64,000 nt of DNA from Jidongwangia harbinensis (GTDB lineage: Bacteria; Actinomycetota; Actinomycetes; Mycobacteriales; Micromonosporaceae), in the NCBI RefSeq assembly GCF_020216025.1, contig NZ_JAIWNC010000006.1:124001-188000 (forward strand), in the 5' to 3' direction. A program made the translations under genes and the position numbers. This document shows, piece by piece, positions 50,571 through 59,262 of this stretch (its first letter is position 1; every line of letters starts with the position of its first letter). The notes under the pieces were generated by a model, which saw only the letters and a list, made by a program, of their open reading frames with translations, made no database searches and was not told the DNA's origin.

Positions 50571-51173
50571 GTGGCGACCGACATAATCCAGACACCCCGC
50601 GGTCCGGCGGAGATCGAGATCACCGATCCCGCCGGTCCGCCGGTCAGCCTGCTCGTCCTCGGGCACGGCGCCGGCGGTGGGGTACACGCCCCGGACCTGA
50701 CCCGGGTGCACGACATCGCGACCGCCGCCGGGGTGCGGGTGGCGCTGGTGACCCAGCCGTACCGGGTGGCCGGCCGCCGTGCCCCGGCACCGGCGGCCCA
50801 GCTGGACGAGGCGTGGACCGCGGTGGTGCGCGAGCTGGCCGAGCCCGGCCTGCCGCTGCTGCTGGGCGGGCGGTCCAGCGGTGCCCGGGTGGCGTGCCGC
50901 ACCGCGGCGGCACTGGGCGCCGCCGGCGTACTCGCGCTGGCTTTTCCGTTGCATCCGCCGGGCCGGCCGGAGCGCAGCCGTGCCGCCGAGCTGCCCACCG
51001 ACCTGCCGACGCTGGTGGTCAACGGCGACCGGGACCCGTTCGGGGTGCCGGTGCCCGTCGGGCGGGTCGAGGTGGTGGTCCGTCCGGGCGCCACCCACGA
51101 CCTTCGCAAGGACCTCGCCGGCACGGCCGACGCGGTCCTGACCTGGCTGCGCGCGCACCACTGGGGCCGGTGA
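50571..51173 (+). CDS. Alpha/beta hydrolase (TEX30/KANL3-like)
   Basis: A 200-residue protein from GTG 50571. The oxyanion region [16 protein letters not shown], nucleophile elbow [11 protein letters not shown] (Ser in GRSSG), Asp in [10 protein letters not shown] and His in GATHDLRKD complete a catalytic triad in the usual order. The substrate is unknown. It lies directly upstream of sigR, and the sigR promoter starts 3 bp after its stop codon, so read-through could also feed sigR. Confidence 0.87.
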   Translation: MATDIIQTPRGPAEIEITDPAGPPVSLLVLGHGAGGGVHAPDLTRVHDIATAAGVRVALVTQPYRVAGRRAPAPAAQLDEAWTAVVRELAEPGLPLLLGGRSSGARVACRTAAALGAAGVLALAFPLHPPGRPERSRAAELPTDLPTLVVNGDRDPFGVPVPVGRVEVVVRPGATHDLRKDLAGTADAVLTWLRAHHWGR

Positions 51174-51175
51174 CC

Positions 51176-51201
51176 GGAATGTTGCGGGCCCGCCGACGGT
51201 T
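51176..51201 (+). promoter_or_regulatory. SigR-type autoregulatory promoter
   Basis: GGAAT (51176-51180), an exact 18-bp spacer, and GTT (51199-51201) match the SigR/SigH consensus GGAAT-N18-GTT without mismatch. Transcription should begin near 51208, upstream of the GTG at 51241, so the thiol-stress transcript includes the long N-terminal coding extension. Confidence 0.88.
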
Positions 51202-51240
51202 ACATCCCCCGGAAGGCTGAACGTCGGAAGGGGTTGTCGA

Positions 51241-52041
51241 GTGCCAGCGATATCTGCGGACCGGGACGAGCGGGAGGTGCGCCGGGTACGGAACCTGCTG
51301 GGTTCCCCCGAGTGGCCGGCCGCCGCACCGGCGCCGGTCGCATCATCGGTGAGTGTCAGCACACCGGCGGTTTTCGAATCTGCTGCAGGGGCACTACCCG
51401 TATCCTCGGCGAGGCAGTCGAGGGGAGAGGATCGCGTGGCCCAGAGAGAACGGACCGAGGAGCGCCGGGCGCGCTTCGAGCGGGATGCGCTGCCGTTCGT
51501 GGATCAGCTGTACGCCGCCGGTCTGCGGATGACGCGCAACCCCGCCGACGCCGAAGACCTGGTGCAGGAGACGTTCCTGAAGGCGTTCTCCGCGTTCCAC
51601 CAGTTCGAGGAGGGCACCAACCTCAAGGCGTGGCTGTACCGCATCCTCACCAACACCTACATCAACTCGTACCGGCGTAAGCAGCGGCAGCCCGTGCAGG
51701 CTCCCACCGAGGAGATCACCGACTGGCAGCTGGCGTCGAGCGAGTCGCACACCTCGGTCGGCCTGCGTTCCGCCGAGACGGAGGCGCTGGACCGGCTGCC
51801 GGACAGCGACATCAAGGACGCTCTGCAGGCTCTGCCGGAGGATTTCCGGCTCGCCGTCTACCTCGCTGATGTCGAGGGTTTCTCGTACAAGGAGATCGCC
51901 GACATCATGGGTACGCCGATCGGCACGGTCATGTCCCGCCTGCACCGGGGCCGGCGCAACCTGCGCAAGCTGCTCGAGACGTACGCCGCCGACCGGGGCA
52001 TCACCCGCACCGCCGCTGCTTCCGAACCGCAGGAGGCGTGA
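51241..52041 (+). CDS. sigR: Thiol-stress sigma factor SigR (SigH ortholog), long form with internal second start
   Basis: Translated from GTG 51241 (GGAAGGGG upstream) the protein has 266 residues. From GTG 51436 (GGGAGAGG upstream) it has 201, the usual core size. The core has region 2 ([47 protein letters not shown]) and region 4 ([41 protein letters not shown]). The 65-residue N-terminal extension is low in complexity and parallels the unstable SigR' isoform of Streptomyces coelicolor. A possible housekeeping -10, TATCCT at 51401-51406, could serve the short form. rsrA overlaps its end. Confidence 0.94.
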   Translation: MPAISADRDEREVRRVRNLLGSPEWPAAAPAPVASSVSVSTPAVFESAAGALPVSSARQSRGEDRVAQRERTEERRARFERDALPFVDQLYAAGLRMTRNPADAEDLVQETFLKAFSAFHQFEEGTNLKAWLYRILTNTYINSYRRKQRQPVQAPTEEITDWQLASSESHTSVGLRSAETEALDRLPDSDIKDALQALPEDFRLAVYLADVEGFSYKEIADIMGTPIGTVMSRLHRGRRNLRKLLETYAADRGITRTAAASEPQEA

Positions 52042-52322
52042 GGCACGTGGGCGACGAATTCGAAACCGACTGCAGCGTGGTGCTCAGCGAGGTCTACCTG
52101 TACCTGGACCTGGAGTGCCGTGAGGACCGGCGGGCGCTCATCCAGAAGCACCTGGAGGAGTGTTCCCGCTGCCTGCGTGAGTACGGCATCGAACACGAGG
52201 TGAAGGCGCTGGTCGCCCGTTGCTGCGGCGACGAGACCGCGCCGCAGGAGCTCCGCGACCGCCTCCGCTTCAAGCTCAGCGAGCTGACCGTCGAGGTGGA
52301 AACCCGCGAGTACCTGCCCTGA
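52038..52322 (+). CDS. rsrA: Zinc-binding redox anti-sigma factor RsrA
   Basis: A 94-residue protein (GTG 52038, overlapping the sigR stop; GTG 52047 is an alternative). The zinc-associated anti-sigma motif HLEECSRC (His-x3-Cys-x2-Cys) is intact, with a further Cys near the N-terminus (ETDCS) and a vicinal pair ARCC. Oxidation of these thiols to a disulfide releases zinc and frees SigR. Overlap with sigR keeps the two products in balance. A strong terminator follows. Confidence 0.94.
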   Translation: MRHVGDEFETDCSVVLSEVYLYLDLECREDRRALIQKHLEECSRCLREYGIEHEVKALVARCCGDETAPQELRDRLRFKLSELTVEVETREYLP

Positions 52323-52333
52323 CGTCGACTCAA

Positions 52334-52365
52334 ACGGCCCCGGTAGCGCGAGCTGCCGGGGCCGT
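52334..52365. terminator. Bidirectional terminator between rsrA and bL37
   Basis: 14-bp arms 52334-52347 and 52352-52365 (one G:T pair) with loop GCGA, 11 bp past rsrA and 6 bp past the convergent bL37 gene. Confidence 0.88.
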
Positions 52366-52371
52366 GTCGGA

Positions 52372-52446
52372 TCAGCTGTTCGGCCGCTTGCCGTGGTTGG
52401 CCGAGCTCTTCTTGCGAGCCTTCTTCTTGCGGGCCTTCTTCGCCAT
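52372..52446 (-). CDS. 50S ribosomal protein bL37
   Basis: A 24-residue basic peptide beginning MAKKARKKKARKKSS and ending ANHGKRPNS, matching the actinobacterial ribosomal protein bL37 (seen in mycobacterial ribosome structures). GAAGAGGAG precedes the ATG with good spacing. It binds rRNA in the large subunit. The gene is too short for ordinary gene finders. Confidence 0.93.
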   Translation of the reverse strand: MAKKARKKKARKKSSANHGKRPNS

Positions 52447-52594
52447 CGGGACTCCTCTTCGTTCGCACGTCGTCGGCGACCGATCGTAGTCGGCGCGCCC
52501 GGCCGGTGCGGATCGCCCCGCGTGCCGGTGCGTCGTGGCCGATCCATGATTGGATACTTGCCACCGACAGTCTCGACCGAAAGAGAGCTTCGCC

Positions 52595-52813
52595 ATGGCC
52601 GACGAAATCCGTGCCGAGATGGTGGCCAACGTGTGGAAGGTCGTGGCCGCCGCGGGCGACGAGGTGGCCGAGGGTGACACGCTGGTGATCCTCGAGTCCA
52701 TGAAGATGGAGATCCCGGTGCTGGCGGAGTCCGACGGCACGCTCTCCCAGCTGGCCGTCAACGAGGGCGACGTGGTCCAGGAAGGCGACCTGATCGCCGT
52801 CATCGACTCCTGA
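52595..52813 (+). CDS. Biotin/lipoyl-attachment carrier protein (TB7.3-like)
   Basis: A 72-residue single-domain biotinyl protein. The modified Lys is in ILESMKMEIPV at about residue 37; the hammerhead fold is closed by EGDVVQEGDLIAVIDS. It resembles TB7.3 (Rv3221c) of M. tuberculosis and holds the same place between the sigH/rshA pair and pdtaS. Whether it serves a carboxylase encoded elsewhere is unknown. ATG 52595 has AAAGAGAG upstream. Confidence 0.95.
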   Translation: MADEIRAEMVANVWKVVAAAGDEVAEGDTLVILESMKMEIPVLAESDGTLSQLAVNEGDVVQEGDLIAVIDS

Positions 52814-52827
52814 CCGCTTCGGCGGGG

Positions 52828-54441
52828 TCAGCCCCGGGCGAGCCACCGGAGCAGCCGGCGCCGCACCGGCCGGCGGCGCGCCCGCCGGAGTCGGGACGCG
52901 GCCTGCACCAGCACCGCCCCGGCCAGGTCCCGGGTGGACGTGGGCAGGTCCGGGGTGGCGAGCGCGAGCTGGGCCACCGACCAGGCGATCGGTGACGCAC
53001 CGTCGCGTACGTCGTGCAGCCGGCGAGTCACCAGTGCGGCCACGTCGGCGCGGGCGGACGGGTCGATCCAGGCGTTGGTGATCAGGGCGAACAGCGCCGC
53101 CTCGGTGATCCGGTCGGTGCCGTCCAGAGCCAGGTCGAGGAGCAGGCGCCGGCGGGTGGAGTCGGCCCACGGTTCGTCGGTGCCGTGGTGCAGCAGCCCC
53201 AGGCAGGCCCACACCCGGGCGCAGCGGTCCCAGAGCGTGGGGTCCACCCCGGCCAGGACCCGGGCCGTCTCGGTGTCCGGCGCGTCCGGCGGGTGGGTGA
53301 CCAGCGCGAGCAGGTCGTCCGGGGAGACCAGGAGCAGGGGTACGGCGGCGTCGTACGCGGCCGGCGGATGCGGCCACAGCGGCTGGGCGACCCGGTGCAG
53401 GCGTTCCACCGCGGTGGCCGGCGGCCGGGCGGTGCCGGGCGGGCGGCGGTCCGGGTCGACCGGGGCGCCGGGGGCCGACGGGACGCGGCTCAGCCAGGGC
53501 GTACCGGCGCAGCAGTCGGCCAGATCGGTGTGCTCGTGGGTGTCGTCCGGATGGTCGCGGATGAAGTCGGCCAGCCGGACCAGGTGGGCCAGGTCGCCGT
53601 CGGCGCGGTACCGCAGCCGGTGCCCGGTGTGCACCGCGCAGTCGTACTCCGGGTCGCGGGTCAGTGCCCGGTCCACCCAGTCCAGGGCGTCCTGCAGGCG
53701 GCCCTGGTCGGCGAGCGTGCCGGCGATGTCGGCGTACACGGACAGGTCGTCGGGATCGTGGGCGACGGCGCGGCGGAGCGCGGCGAGGGATTCACCGATC
53801 CGTCCGGCGGCGCGGTAGGCGTACCCGAGCCAGATCTCGGCCAGTTTCGACGGCCGGGCCTGGGCACCGCGCTCGGCCCAGTCCACGGCCAGCGCGGTCT
53901 CGCCGACCCGGCGGGCCAGCGCGGAGCCGGCGCCGAGCAGCAGCGGGTGGTCGGGGTGCACCGCGATGGCGTGCCGGGCGACCGTGAGGTAGGGCTGGAG
54001 CGCGTCCCGTCCGGCCTCCGGAGCCGGGTCGCCGACCGCGCTGCAGAGTTGCATGACGATCCGGGCGAGCAGGCCCGGTTCCATCCGCACGCCCAGCCCG
54101 GGGTCGCGGACCCAGGGCACGCCGGCCCAGTTCATCCCGGGTGTGTGCCCGCTGGCCGCGGCGAGCAGGGGCAGGCCGTCCTCGGGGCGGCCGGCCGCGG
54201 CGAGCAGGTGCGCGCGGGCCACCACGGTGCCGACGAACGCGGGCTGGTCCAGGGGGAACAGCTCGAGTGCGCCGTCCGCCCGGGCGGCCAGCCGGCTGAG
54301 CAGCTCGTGCGCCTCGGGACGGGTCGGTGCCTGGGCGATGGCGCCGGCGAGATGCCCGGCCGCGTGGTGCATCTCGCCGCGATCGAGGGCCTCGCGGGCC
54401 TGCTCGAGATCGCGTTCGGGGGACCCCGGTGGATCGCTCAT
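52828..54441 (-). CDS. Tetratricopeptide-repeat protein
   Basis: A 537-residue soluble protein. TPR-like helices are clear at about 20-60 (AREALDRGEMHHAAGHLAGAI) and 195-275 (AEIWLGYAYRAAGRIGESLAALRRAVAHDPDDLSVYADIAGTLADQGRLQDALDWVDRAL). The C-terminal half is helical and ends in a strongly basic tail (RRARRRPVRRRLLRWLARG). It is likely a scaffold with unknown partners. ATG 54441 is chosen; GTG 54447 is two codons earlier. It is divergent from the SIS-domain gene, with symmetric sites in between. Confidence 0.85.
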   Translation of the reverse strand: MSDPPGSPERDLEQAREALDRGEMHHAAGHLAGAIAQAPTRPEAHELLSRLAARADGALELFPLDQPAFVGTVVARAHLLAAAGRPEDGLPLLAAASGHTPGMNWAGVPWVRDPGLGVRMEPGLLARIVMQLCSAVGDPAPEAGRDALQPYLTVARHAIAVHPDHPLLLGAGSALARRVGETALAVDWAERGAQARPSKLAEIWLGYAYRAAGRIGESLAALRRAVAHDPDDLSVYADIAGTLADQGRLQDALDWVDRALTRDPEYDCAVHTGHRLRYRADGDLAHLVRLADFIRDHPDDTHEHTDLADCCAGTPWLSRVPSAPGAPVDPDRRPPGTARPPATAVERLHRVAQPLWPHPPAAYDAAVPLLLVSPDDLLALVTHPPDAPDTETARVLAGVDPTLWDRCARVWACLGLLHHGTDEPWADSTRRRLLLDLALDGTDRITEAALFALITNAWIDPSARADVAALVTRRLHDVRDGASPIAWSVAQLALATPDLPTSTRDLAGAVLVQAASRLRRARRRPVRRRLLRWLARG

Positions 54442-54461
54442 GTCCACGAGCCAACCTTCCC

Positions 54462-54584
54462 TGTGCAAGTTGCACATGCGCTCGGACGCGAGCCTAGGCG
54501 ACGATCGTCGATATGTCAGTCCGCTCCATGCGCAGTGCTGCTCGAAAGATTGTGGTTCCCTGCTTTTTCGTGCAACACTGCGCA
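54462..54584. promoter_or_regulatory. Symmetric sites between the TPR and SIS genes
   Basis: TGTGCAA-G-TTGCACA (54462-54476) is a perfect 7-1-7 palindrome close to the TPR start. A second, larger dyad has 19-bp arms 54529-54547 and 54566-54584 with two mismatches and an 18-nt centre; its right arm contains TTCGTGC-N8-GCACGAA. Both share the core GTGCAA. They probably bind one regulator that controls the divergent pair, perhaps responding to a sugar phosphate. Confidence 0.6.
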
Positions 54585-54616
54585 CGAATAGAGCAGATTC
54601 ATGCTTGCGTGGGAGG

Positions 54617-55681
54617 ATGACGGACGTGACGCAGCGAGGTCAGGGCATGGCCGCCGACATCGCGGAGCAGCCCGCGGGATATGCGCGGTTGCTCGACGGC
54701 GAGCACGGCGCGGCGATCGCCGCGGTCGCCGCCCGGGTGGCCGAACGGCGCCCGCGGCACGTGGTCTTCGTCGGCCGGGGAACCTCCGACCACGCCGCGC
54801 TCTACGGCGCGTACCTCACCGAGATCCGCCTCGGCATTCCGGTCGGGCTGGCCTCGCCGAGCACGATCACGCTGTACGGCGCCCGCCCCGACCTGTCCGA
54901 CGCGCTGGTCGTCGGGGTCAGCCAGAGCGGCGGCTCGCCCGACCTCACCGGGGTGCTCACGGTGGCCCGGGAGACCGGCGCGCTGACCCTGGCCGTGACC
55001 AACAACCCGGACTCGCCGCTGACCCGGGCCGCCGAGCTGTCCATCGACGTCGCGGCCGGGCACGAGCGTGCGGTGGCGGCCACCAAGACCTACACCGCCG
55101 AACTGCTCGCCCTGCTCCTGCTGGTCGAGGGCATCCGGGCCGGCGACGGGAGGCTGCCGGCGGACGAGCGGGCCGCGCTGGACAAGCTGCCGCAGCTGGC
55201 CGCGGACGTGCTCACCGACACCGGGGCGGATACCTTGGCCCAGCGCTACCGCTTCGCGTCGCGGCTGGTCACGACCGGCCGGGGGTACGCGTACCCGACG
55301 GCCCGGGAGACCGCGCTGAAGCTGATGGAGACGTCGTACCTGCCGGCGCTCGCGTTCAGCGGTGCCGACCTGCTGCACGGTCCGCTGGCGATGACCGACC
55401 CGGACGTGCCGGTGCTGGCCGTGGTCGGCGACGGTCCCGGCGGCCGGGCGATGAGCGACGTGGTCAACCGGCTCGGCGAGCGCCGCGCCGACGTGGTCAC
55501 CGTCGGCCCGGCCGACGTGGCCGGCGCCTCCGGCCGGCTGGCCGTGCCGGCCGTCGACGAGCGGTACGCCCCGCTGCTGGACATCCTGCCGCTGCAGAAA
55601 CTGGCCCTGGCCCTGGCCTTGGCCCGCGGCGAGGACCCGGACGCACCGCGCGGCCTGAACAAGGTCACCTCCACCCTGTAG
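54617..55681 (+). CDS. SIS domain sugar isomerase/deaminase (GlmS C-terminal-like)
   Basis: A 354-residue protein from ATG 54617 (GGGAGG upstream). Two SIS domains are visible: VVFVGRGTSDHAALYGAYL and GVSQSGGSPDLTGVL in the first, GRGYAYPTARETALKLMETSYLPALAFSGADLLHGP in the second. It lacks the glutaminase domain of GlmS, so it cannot use glutamine. It is likely an aminosugar or fructosamine-phosphate isomerase/deaminase (AgaS/NagB-II/FrlB-like). No sugar transporter adjoins. Confidence 0.9.
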   Translation: MTDVTQRGQGMAADIAEQPAGYARLLDGEHGAAIAAVAARVAERRPRHVVFVGRGTSDHAALYGAYLTEIRLGIPVGLASPSTITLYGARPDLSDALVVGVSQSGGSPDLTGVLTVARETGALTLAVTNNPDSPLTRAAELSIDVAAGHERAVAATKTYTAELLALLLLVEGIRAGDGRLPADERAALDKLPQLAADVLTDTGADTLAQRYRFASRLVTTGRGYAYPTARETALKLMETSYLPALAFSGADLLHGPLAMTDPDVPVLAVVGDGPGGRAMSDVVNRLGERRADVVTVGPADVAGASGRLAVPAVDERYAPLLDILPLQKLALALALARGEDPDAPRGLNKVTSTL

Positions 55682-55725
55682 GAGGACGTAACCAGCCCGA
55701 CGCGCACACGTGGCAGGCTGGTGTC

Positions 55726-57255
55726 GTGTCCACGCTGCGCGATCTCGTCGAGGAGCACACCGGCCTCGGTTCCGCCGACATCGACCACCTGCACCGCCTC
55801 GCCGGGGACTGGCAACTGCTCTCCGACCTGTCGTTCGCCGACCTGCTGCTGTGGGTGCCGGTGCGCGCGCCGGACGGCCAGCCGCGGGCGTTCCTGTGCG
55901 TGGCCCAGGTGCGACCCACCACCGCGCCGACCGCGTACCAGGACGACCAGGTCGGCAAGATCGTCGGTGGGCCCGAGGTGGCGCACCTGGACATCGCGTA
56001 CACCCAGGGCCGGATCTGGCGGGAGGGCGACCCGGTCTGGTACGGCGACACGCCGGCCCGGCACGAGGCGATTCCGGTGCGGCTGCGGGACGTCTCCGCC
56101 GAGGAGGAGGGCTTCAGCGAGGTGATCGCGGTGATCGGCCGGGACACCAACCTGTCCACCGCCCGCACCCCGAGCCAGCTGGAACTGAACTACCTGACCA
56201 CGGCGGACGACCTGGCCCAGATGGTCTCCGACGGCACGTTCCCGCCGCCACGGCACCCGGGGGAGACCACGTCCGCGCCACGGGTGGGCGACGGGCTGAT
56301 CCGGCTCGACGCCAGCGGCAAGGTCACCTACGCCAGCCCGAACGCGCAGTCCGCGTACCGGCGGCTCGGCTTCAACGCGCACCTGGTCGGCGAGGAGCTG
56401 TCCGCGCTGTCCAGCCGGCTCGCCGCCGACCCGCTGGAGGGCAACGACGCGTCCGAACGGATGCTCTCCGCGCTGCGCGGTGAGTCGCCGCCCCGGCAGG
56501 AGGTGCAGGCGCGCGGGGCCACCGTACTCATGCGGGCCCTGCCGTTGCTCCCGGCCGGGGTGCCGATCGGTGCGCTGGTGCTGGTCCGCGACGTCACCGA
56601 GGTGCGGCGGCGGGACCGGGCGCTGATGACCAAGGACGCCACCATCCGGGAGATCCACCACCGGGTGAAGAACAACCTGCAGACCGTCGCCGCGCTGCTC
56701 CGGCTGCAGGCCCGGCGGGTGGACAACCAGGAGGCGCGCAACGCGCTGGAGGAGTCGGTACGCCGGGTGGCCTCGATCGCCCTGGTGCACGAGACGCTCT
56801 CCATGTCCAGCGACGAGGCGGTCGAGTTCGACGGCATCGTGGACCGGGTGGCCACCGCCGCGACCGAGGTCGCCACCACCGAGGTGTCGGTGAAGATGCG
56901 CCGCGAGGGCTCGTTCGGCGTGCTGCCCGCGGAGATCGCCACCTCCCTGGTCATGGTGCTCAACGAGTTGCTGATCAACGCGGTCGAGCACGGCTTCGGC
57001 GAGGGCGGCGTGCCGCCGGAGACGGTGGCCGAGGTGGTGGTCACCGCGCACCGGTTCCGCAAGCAGCTGCACGTCACCGTGGCGGACAACGGCCGGGGCC
57101 TGCCCGAGGGCTTCGCCGCGGACGCCAAGGGCACGCTCGGCCTGCAGATCGTCCGCGCGCTGGCGACCGGCGAACTGCGCGGCAGCATCGAGCTGCGGAA
57201 CCGGGCCGAGGGCGGCACCGAGGCGGTGCTCGTGGTGCCGCTCGGGAAGCGATAG
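55726..57255 (+). CDS. pdtaS: Cytosolic sensor histidine kinase PdtaS
   Basis: A 509-residue kinase close to M. tuberculosis PdtaS (about 501). An N-terminal GAF domain (about 1-170) and PAS domain (about 185-295) precede a HisKA_2 box IREIHHRVKNNLQTVAALLRLQARR and the HATPase domain (NELLINAVEHGFGEGG, VADNGRGLPEGF, TLGLQIVRALA). It partners an ANTAR RNA-binding regulator (PdtaR) encoded elsewhere. In mycobacteria the pair controls ribosomal and stress genes and, with copper and NO sensing, rip1-dependent defence. GTG 55726 follows CAGGCT by six bases, suggesting a leaderless mRNA. Confidence 0.95.
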   Translation: MSTLRDLVEEHTGLGSADIDHLHRLAGDWQLLSDLSFADLLLWVPVRAPDGQPRAFLCVAQVRPTTAPTAYQDDQVGKIVGGPEVAHLDIAYTQGRIWREGDPVWYGDTPARHEAIPVRLRDVSAEEEGFSEVIAVIGRDTNLSTARTPSQLELNYLTTADDLAQMVSDGTFPPPRHPGETTSAPRVGDGLIRLDASGKVTYASPNAQSAYRRLGFNAHLVGEELSALSSRLAADPLEGNDASERMLSALRGESPPRQEVQARGATVLMRALPLLPAGVPIGALVLVRDVTEVRRRDRALMTKDATIREIHHRVKNNLQTVAALLRLQARRVDNQEARNALEESVRRVASIALVHETLSMSSDEAVEFDGIVDRVATAATEVATTEVSVKMRREGSFGVLPAEIATSLVMVLNELLINAVEHGFGEGGVPPETVAEVVVTAHRFRKQLHVTVADNGRGLPEGFAADAKGTLGLQIVRALATGELRGSIELRNRAEGGTEAVLVVPLGKR

Positions 57256-57273
57256 GCACATAGCGCAATCGCG

Positions 57274-57299
57274 GTGGCGCCGAGCGTGGGCGGCGCCAC
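57274..57299 (+). terminator. Possible terminator of pdtaS
   Basis: GTGGCGCC (57274-57281) and GGCGCCAC (57292-57299) pair perfectly over 8 bp with a 10-nt loop, 19 bp past the stop codon. Confidence 0.6.
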
Positions 57300-57357
57300 A
57301 CTCCCGCAATCTGGACCGCACTGGCCGACATTCGCCTCTCGTGAGAGGCTTACCGGC

Positions 57358-57444
57358 ATGACCGCTGCAGTTGACCGCCGCTTCGTGGCCCGGCGCCACG
57401 TCGACTACGGCCGCGTCCGCAGCGCGATGTGTCCGGCTTCCTGA
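57358..57444 (+). CDS. Leader peptide of the sulfur-assimilation operon
   Basis: A 28-codon frame starting at ATG 57358. It begins MTAAVDRRFVARRHVDYGRV and ends RSAMCPAS. The R-x-HVD-xx-R-xxSAxC pattern matches the short 'putative leader peptides' found before sulfur-related operons in actinobacteria. The single Cys codon (position 25) is TGT, rare in this GC-rich genome. GAGGCT seven bases before the ATG may be a -10 box for a leaderless transcript. By analogy with mycobacterial Cys-rich leader frames, ribosome stalling at low cysteinyl-tRNA would relieve attenuation of the downstream genes. Confidence 0.8.
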   Translation: MTAAVDRRFVARRHVDYGRVRSAMCPAS

Positions 57445-57573
57445 CGCCGCCCGATCATTCTGTCTCGGGTGCGAAAAGACGCGCCGGCCTTCTCCAGACA
57501 TTGAAGTCGCGAGCCCTCACCGGGTGGCCGTGAGCGTCCCGACGCGCCCACAACCCCGGAAGGAACGCCGATC
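57445..57573 (+). promoter_or_regulatory. Leader region between the peptide and the sulfite reductase gene
   Basis: 129 bases of untranslated leader. CCCGA/TCGGG arms enclose about ten bases near 57450-57470, and CTCAC (57516-57520) with GTGAG (57530-57534) forms a second hairpin about 40 bases before the start codon. GGAAGGA is the ribosome site. These are candidate parts of an attenuation or translation switch; pairings are by eye only. Confidence 0.4.
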
Positions 57574-59262
57574 ATGGCGCTCGACCGCACCCAGAGGCCT
57601 ACCGCCCGGCCGCGCAAGGCACGTGGTGAGGGTCAGTGGGCGCTCGGACACCGCGAGCCGCTGAACCCGAACGAGCGGATCAAGAAGGACGACAACCCGC
57701 TGAACGTCCGGGCTCGCATCGAGAACATCTACGCGCACACCGGTTTCGCCTCGATCGACCCGCAGGACCTCCGCGGCCGGTTCCGCTGGTGGGGGCTGTA
57801 CACCCAGCGCAAGGCCGGCATCGACGGCGGGCGCACCGCGGTCCTCGAGCCGCACGAGCTCGAAGACGAGTACTTCATGCTGCGGGTCCGGATCGACGGC
57901 GGCCAGCTCAACCTGGCCCAGCTGCGGGCCATCGCGCAGATCTCCACCGACTTCGGCCGGGACAGCGCCGACATCACCGACCGGCAGAACATCCAGCTGC
58001 ACTGGATCCGGGTCGAGGACATGCCGGAGATCTGGCGCCGGCTCGACGCGGTCGGCCTGCAGACCACCGAGGCCTGCGGCGACTGCCCGCGCGTCGTGCT
58101 GGGCAGCCCGGTCGCCGGCGTCTCCGCCGACGAGGTGGTCGACGGCACGCCGGCCATCGACGAGATCCTGCGCCGGTACGTCGGCAACCCGGAGTACTCC
58201 AACCTGCCGCGCAAGTTCAAGACCTCGATCGGCTGGCTCGCCGACACCCCGTACGAGTCGAACGACGTCGCGTTCATCGGCTCGGTCCACCCGCAGCACG
58301 GCCCGGGTTTCGACGTCTGGGTCGGCGGCGGTCTCTCCACCAACCCGCGGCTGGCCGAGCGGCTCGGCGTGTGGGTGCCGCTGGACGAGATCCCGGACGT
58401 CTGGGAGGGCGTGGTCGGGATCTTCCGCGACTACGGCTACCGCCGGCTGCGCAACCGGGCCCGGCTGAAGTTCCTGCTGGCCGACTGGGGCGTGGAGAAG
58501 TTCCGCGAGGTGCTGGAGAAGGAATACCTGGGCCGGGCGCTGATCGACGGACCGCCGCCGCAGCTGCCGGCGAAGCCGATCGACCACATCGGCGTGTACA
58601 AGCAGCGCGACGGCCGCAACTACATCGGCGCCGCCCCGGTGGTCGGCCGCTCCTCCGGCACCCAGCTCAGCCGCCTGGCCGACGTCGTCGAGGCGCACGG
58701 TTCCGCGCGGGTCAGCCTCACGCCGTACCAGAAGCTGTTGGTCTTGGATGTCGCCGACGACCAGGTGGAATCCCTGGTCACCGGCCTGCGCGGGATCGGG
58801 CTGGAGGCCCGGCCGTCGGCCTGGCGGCGGGGCACCATGGCCTGCACCGGCATCGAGTACTGCAAGCTCGCCATCGTCGAGACCAAGGCCCGCGGCGAAG
58901 AGCTGGTCGCCCGGCTGGAGGAGCGGCTGCGCGACTTCGACGCGGACATCTCGATCCACATCAACGGCTGCCCGAACGCCTGCGCCCGGACCCAGGTCGC
59001 GGACATCGGCCTCAAGGGCCAGCTGGTCATGAACGCGCACGGCGAGCAGGTGGAGGGCTTCCAGATCCACCTCGGCGGCGGCCTCGGCATGGCGCAGGGA
59101 CAGACCGCCGGTTTCGGCCGCAAGCTGCGCGGCCTCAAGGCCACCGCGGAAGAGCTGCCGGAGTACGTGGAACGCGTCGCCACCCACTACCTCGCCGGTC
59201 GCACCGACGGCGAGTCGTTCGCCACGTGGGTGCTCAGAGCCGACGAGGAGTTACTGAAATGA
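57574..59262 (+). CDS. Ferredoxin-dependent sulfite reductase (SirA/NirA type)
   Basis: A 562-residue siroheme/[4Fe-4S] enzyme reducing sulfite to sulfide. Cluster ligands are in TEACGDCPRVVLGSP-like ACGDCPR (about 168-174) and NGCPNACARTQ... the second pair being at about 430-434 with CTGIEYC; the typical nitrite/sulfite reductase repeats are present (about 60-200 and 330-470). The DITDRQNIQLHW stretch is diagnostic. Context with CysH favours sulfite over nitrite as substrate. Its stop overlaps the zinc-ribbon start in ATGA. Transcription is probably set by the leader peptide upstream. Confidence 0.93.
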   Translation: MALDRTQRPTARPRKARGEGQWALGHREPLNPNERIKKDDNPLNVRARIENIYAHTGFASIDPQDLRGRFRWWGLYTQRKAGIDGGRTAVLEPHELEDEYFMLRVRIDGGQLNLAQLRAIAQISTDFGRDSADITDRQNIQLHWIRVEDMPEIWRRLDAVGLQTTEACGDCPRVVLGSPVAGVSADEVVDGTPAIDEILRRYVGNPEYSNLPRKFKTSIGWLADTPYESNDVAFIGSVHPQHGPGFDVWVGGGLSTNPRLAERLGVWVPLDEIPDVWEGVVGIFRDYGYRRLRNRARLKFLLADWGVEKFREVLEKEYLGRALIDGPPPQLPAKPIDHIGVYKQRDGRNYIGAAPVVGRSSGTQLSRLADVVEAHGSARVSLTPYQKLLVLDVADDQVESLVTGLRGIGLEARPSAWRRGTMACTGIEYCKLAIVETKARGEELVARLEERLRDFDADISIHINGCPNACARTQVADIGLKGQLVMNAHGEQVEGFQIHLGGGLGMAQGQTAGFGRKLRGLKATAEELPEYVERVATHYLAGRTDGESFATWVLRADEELLK

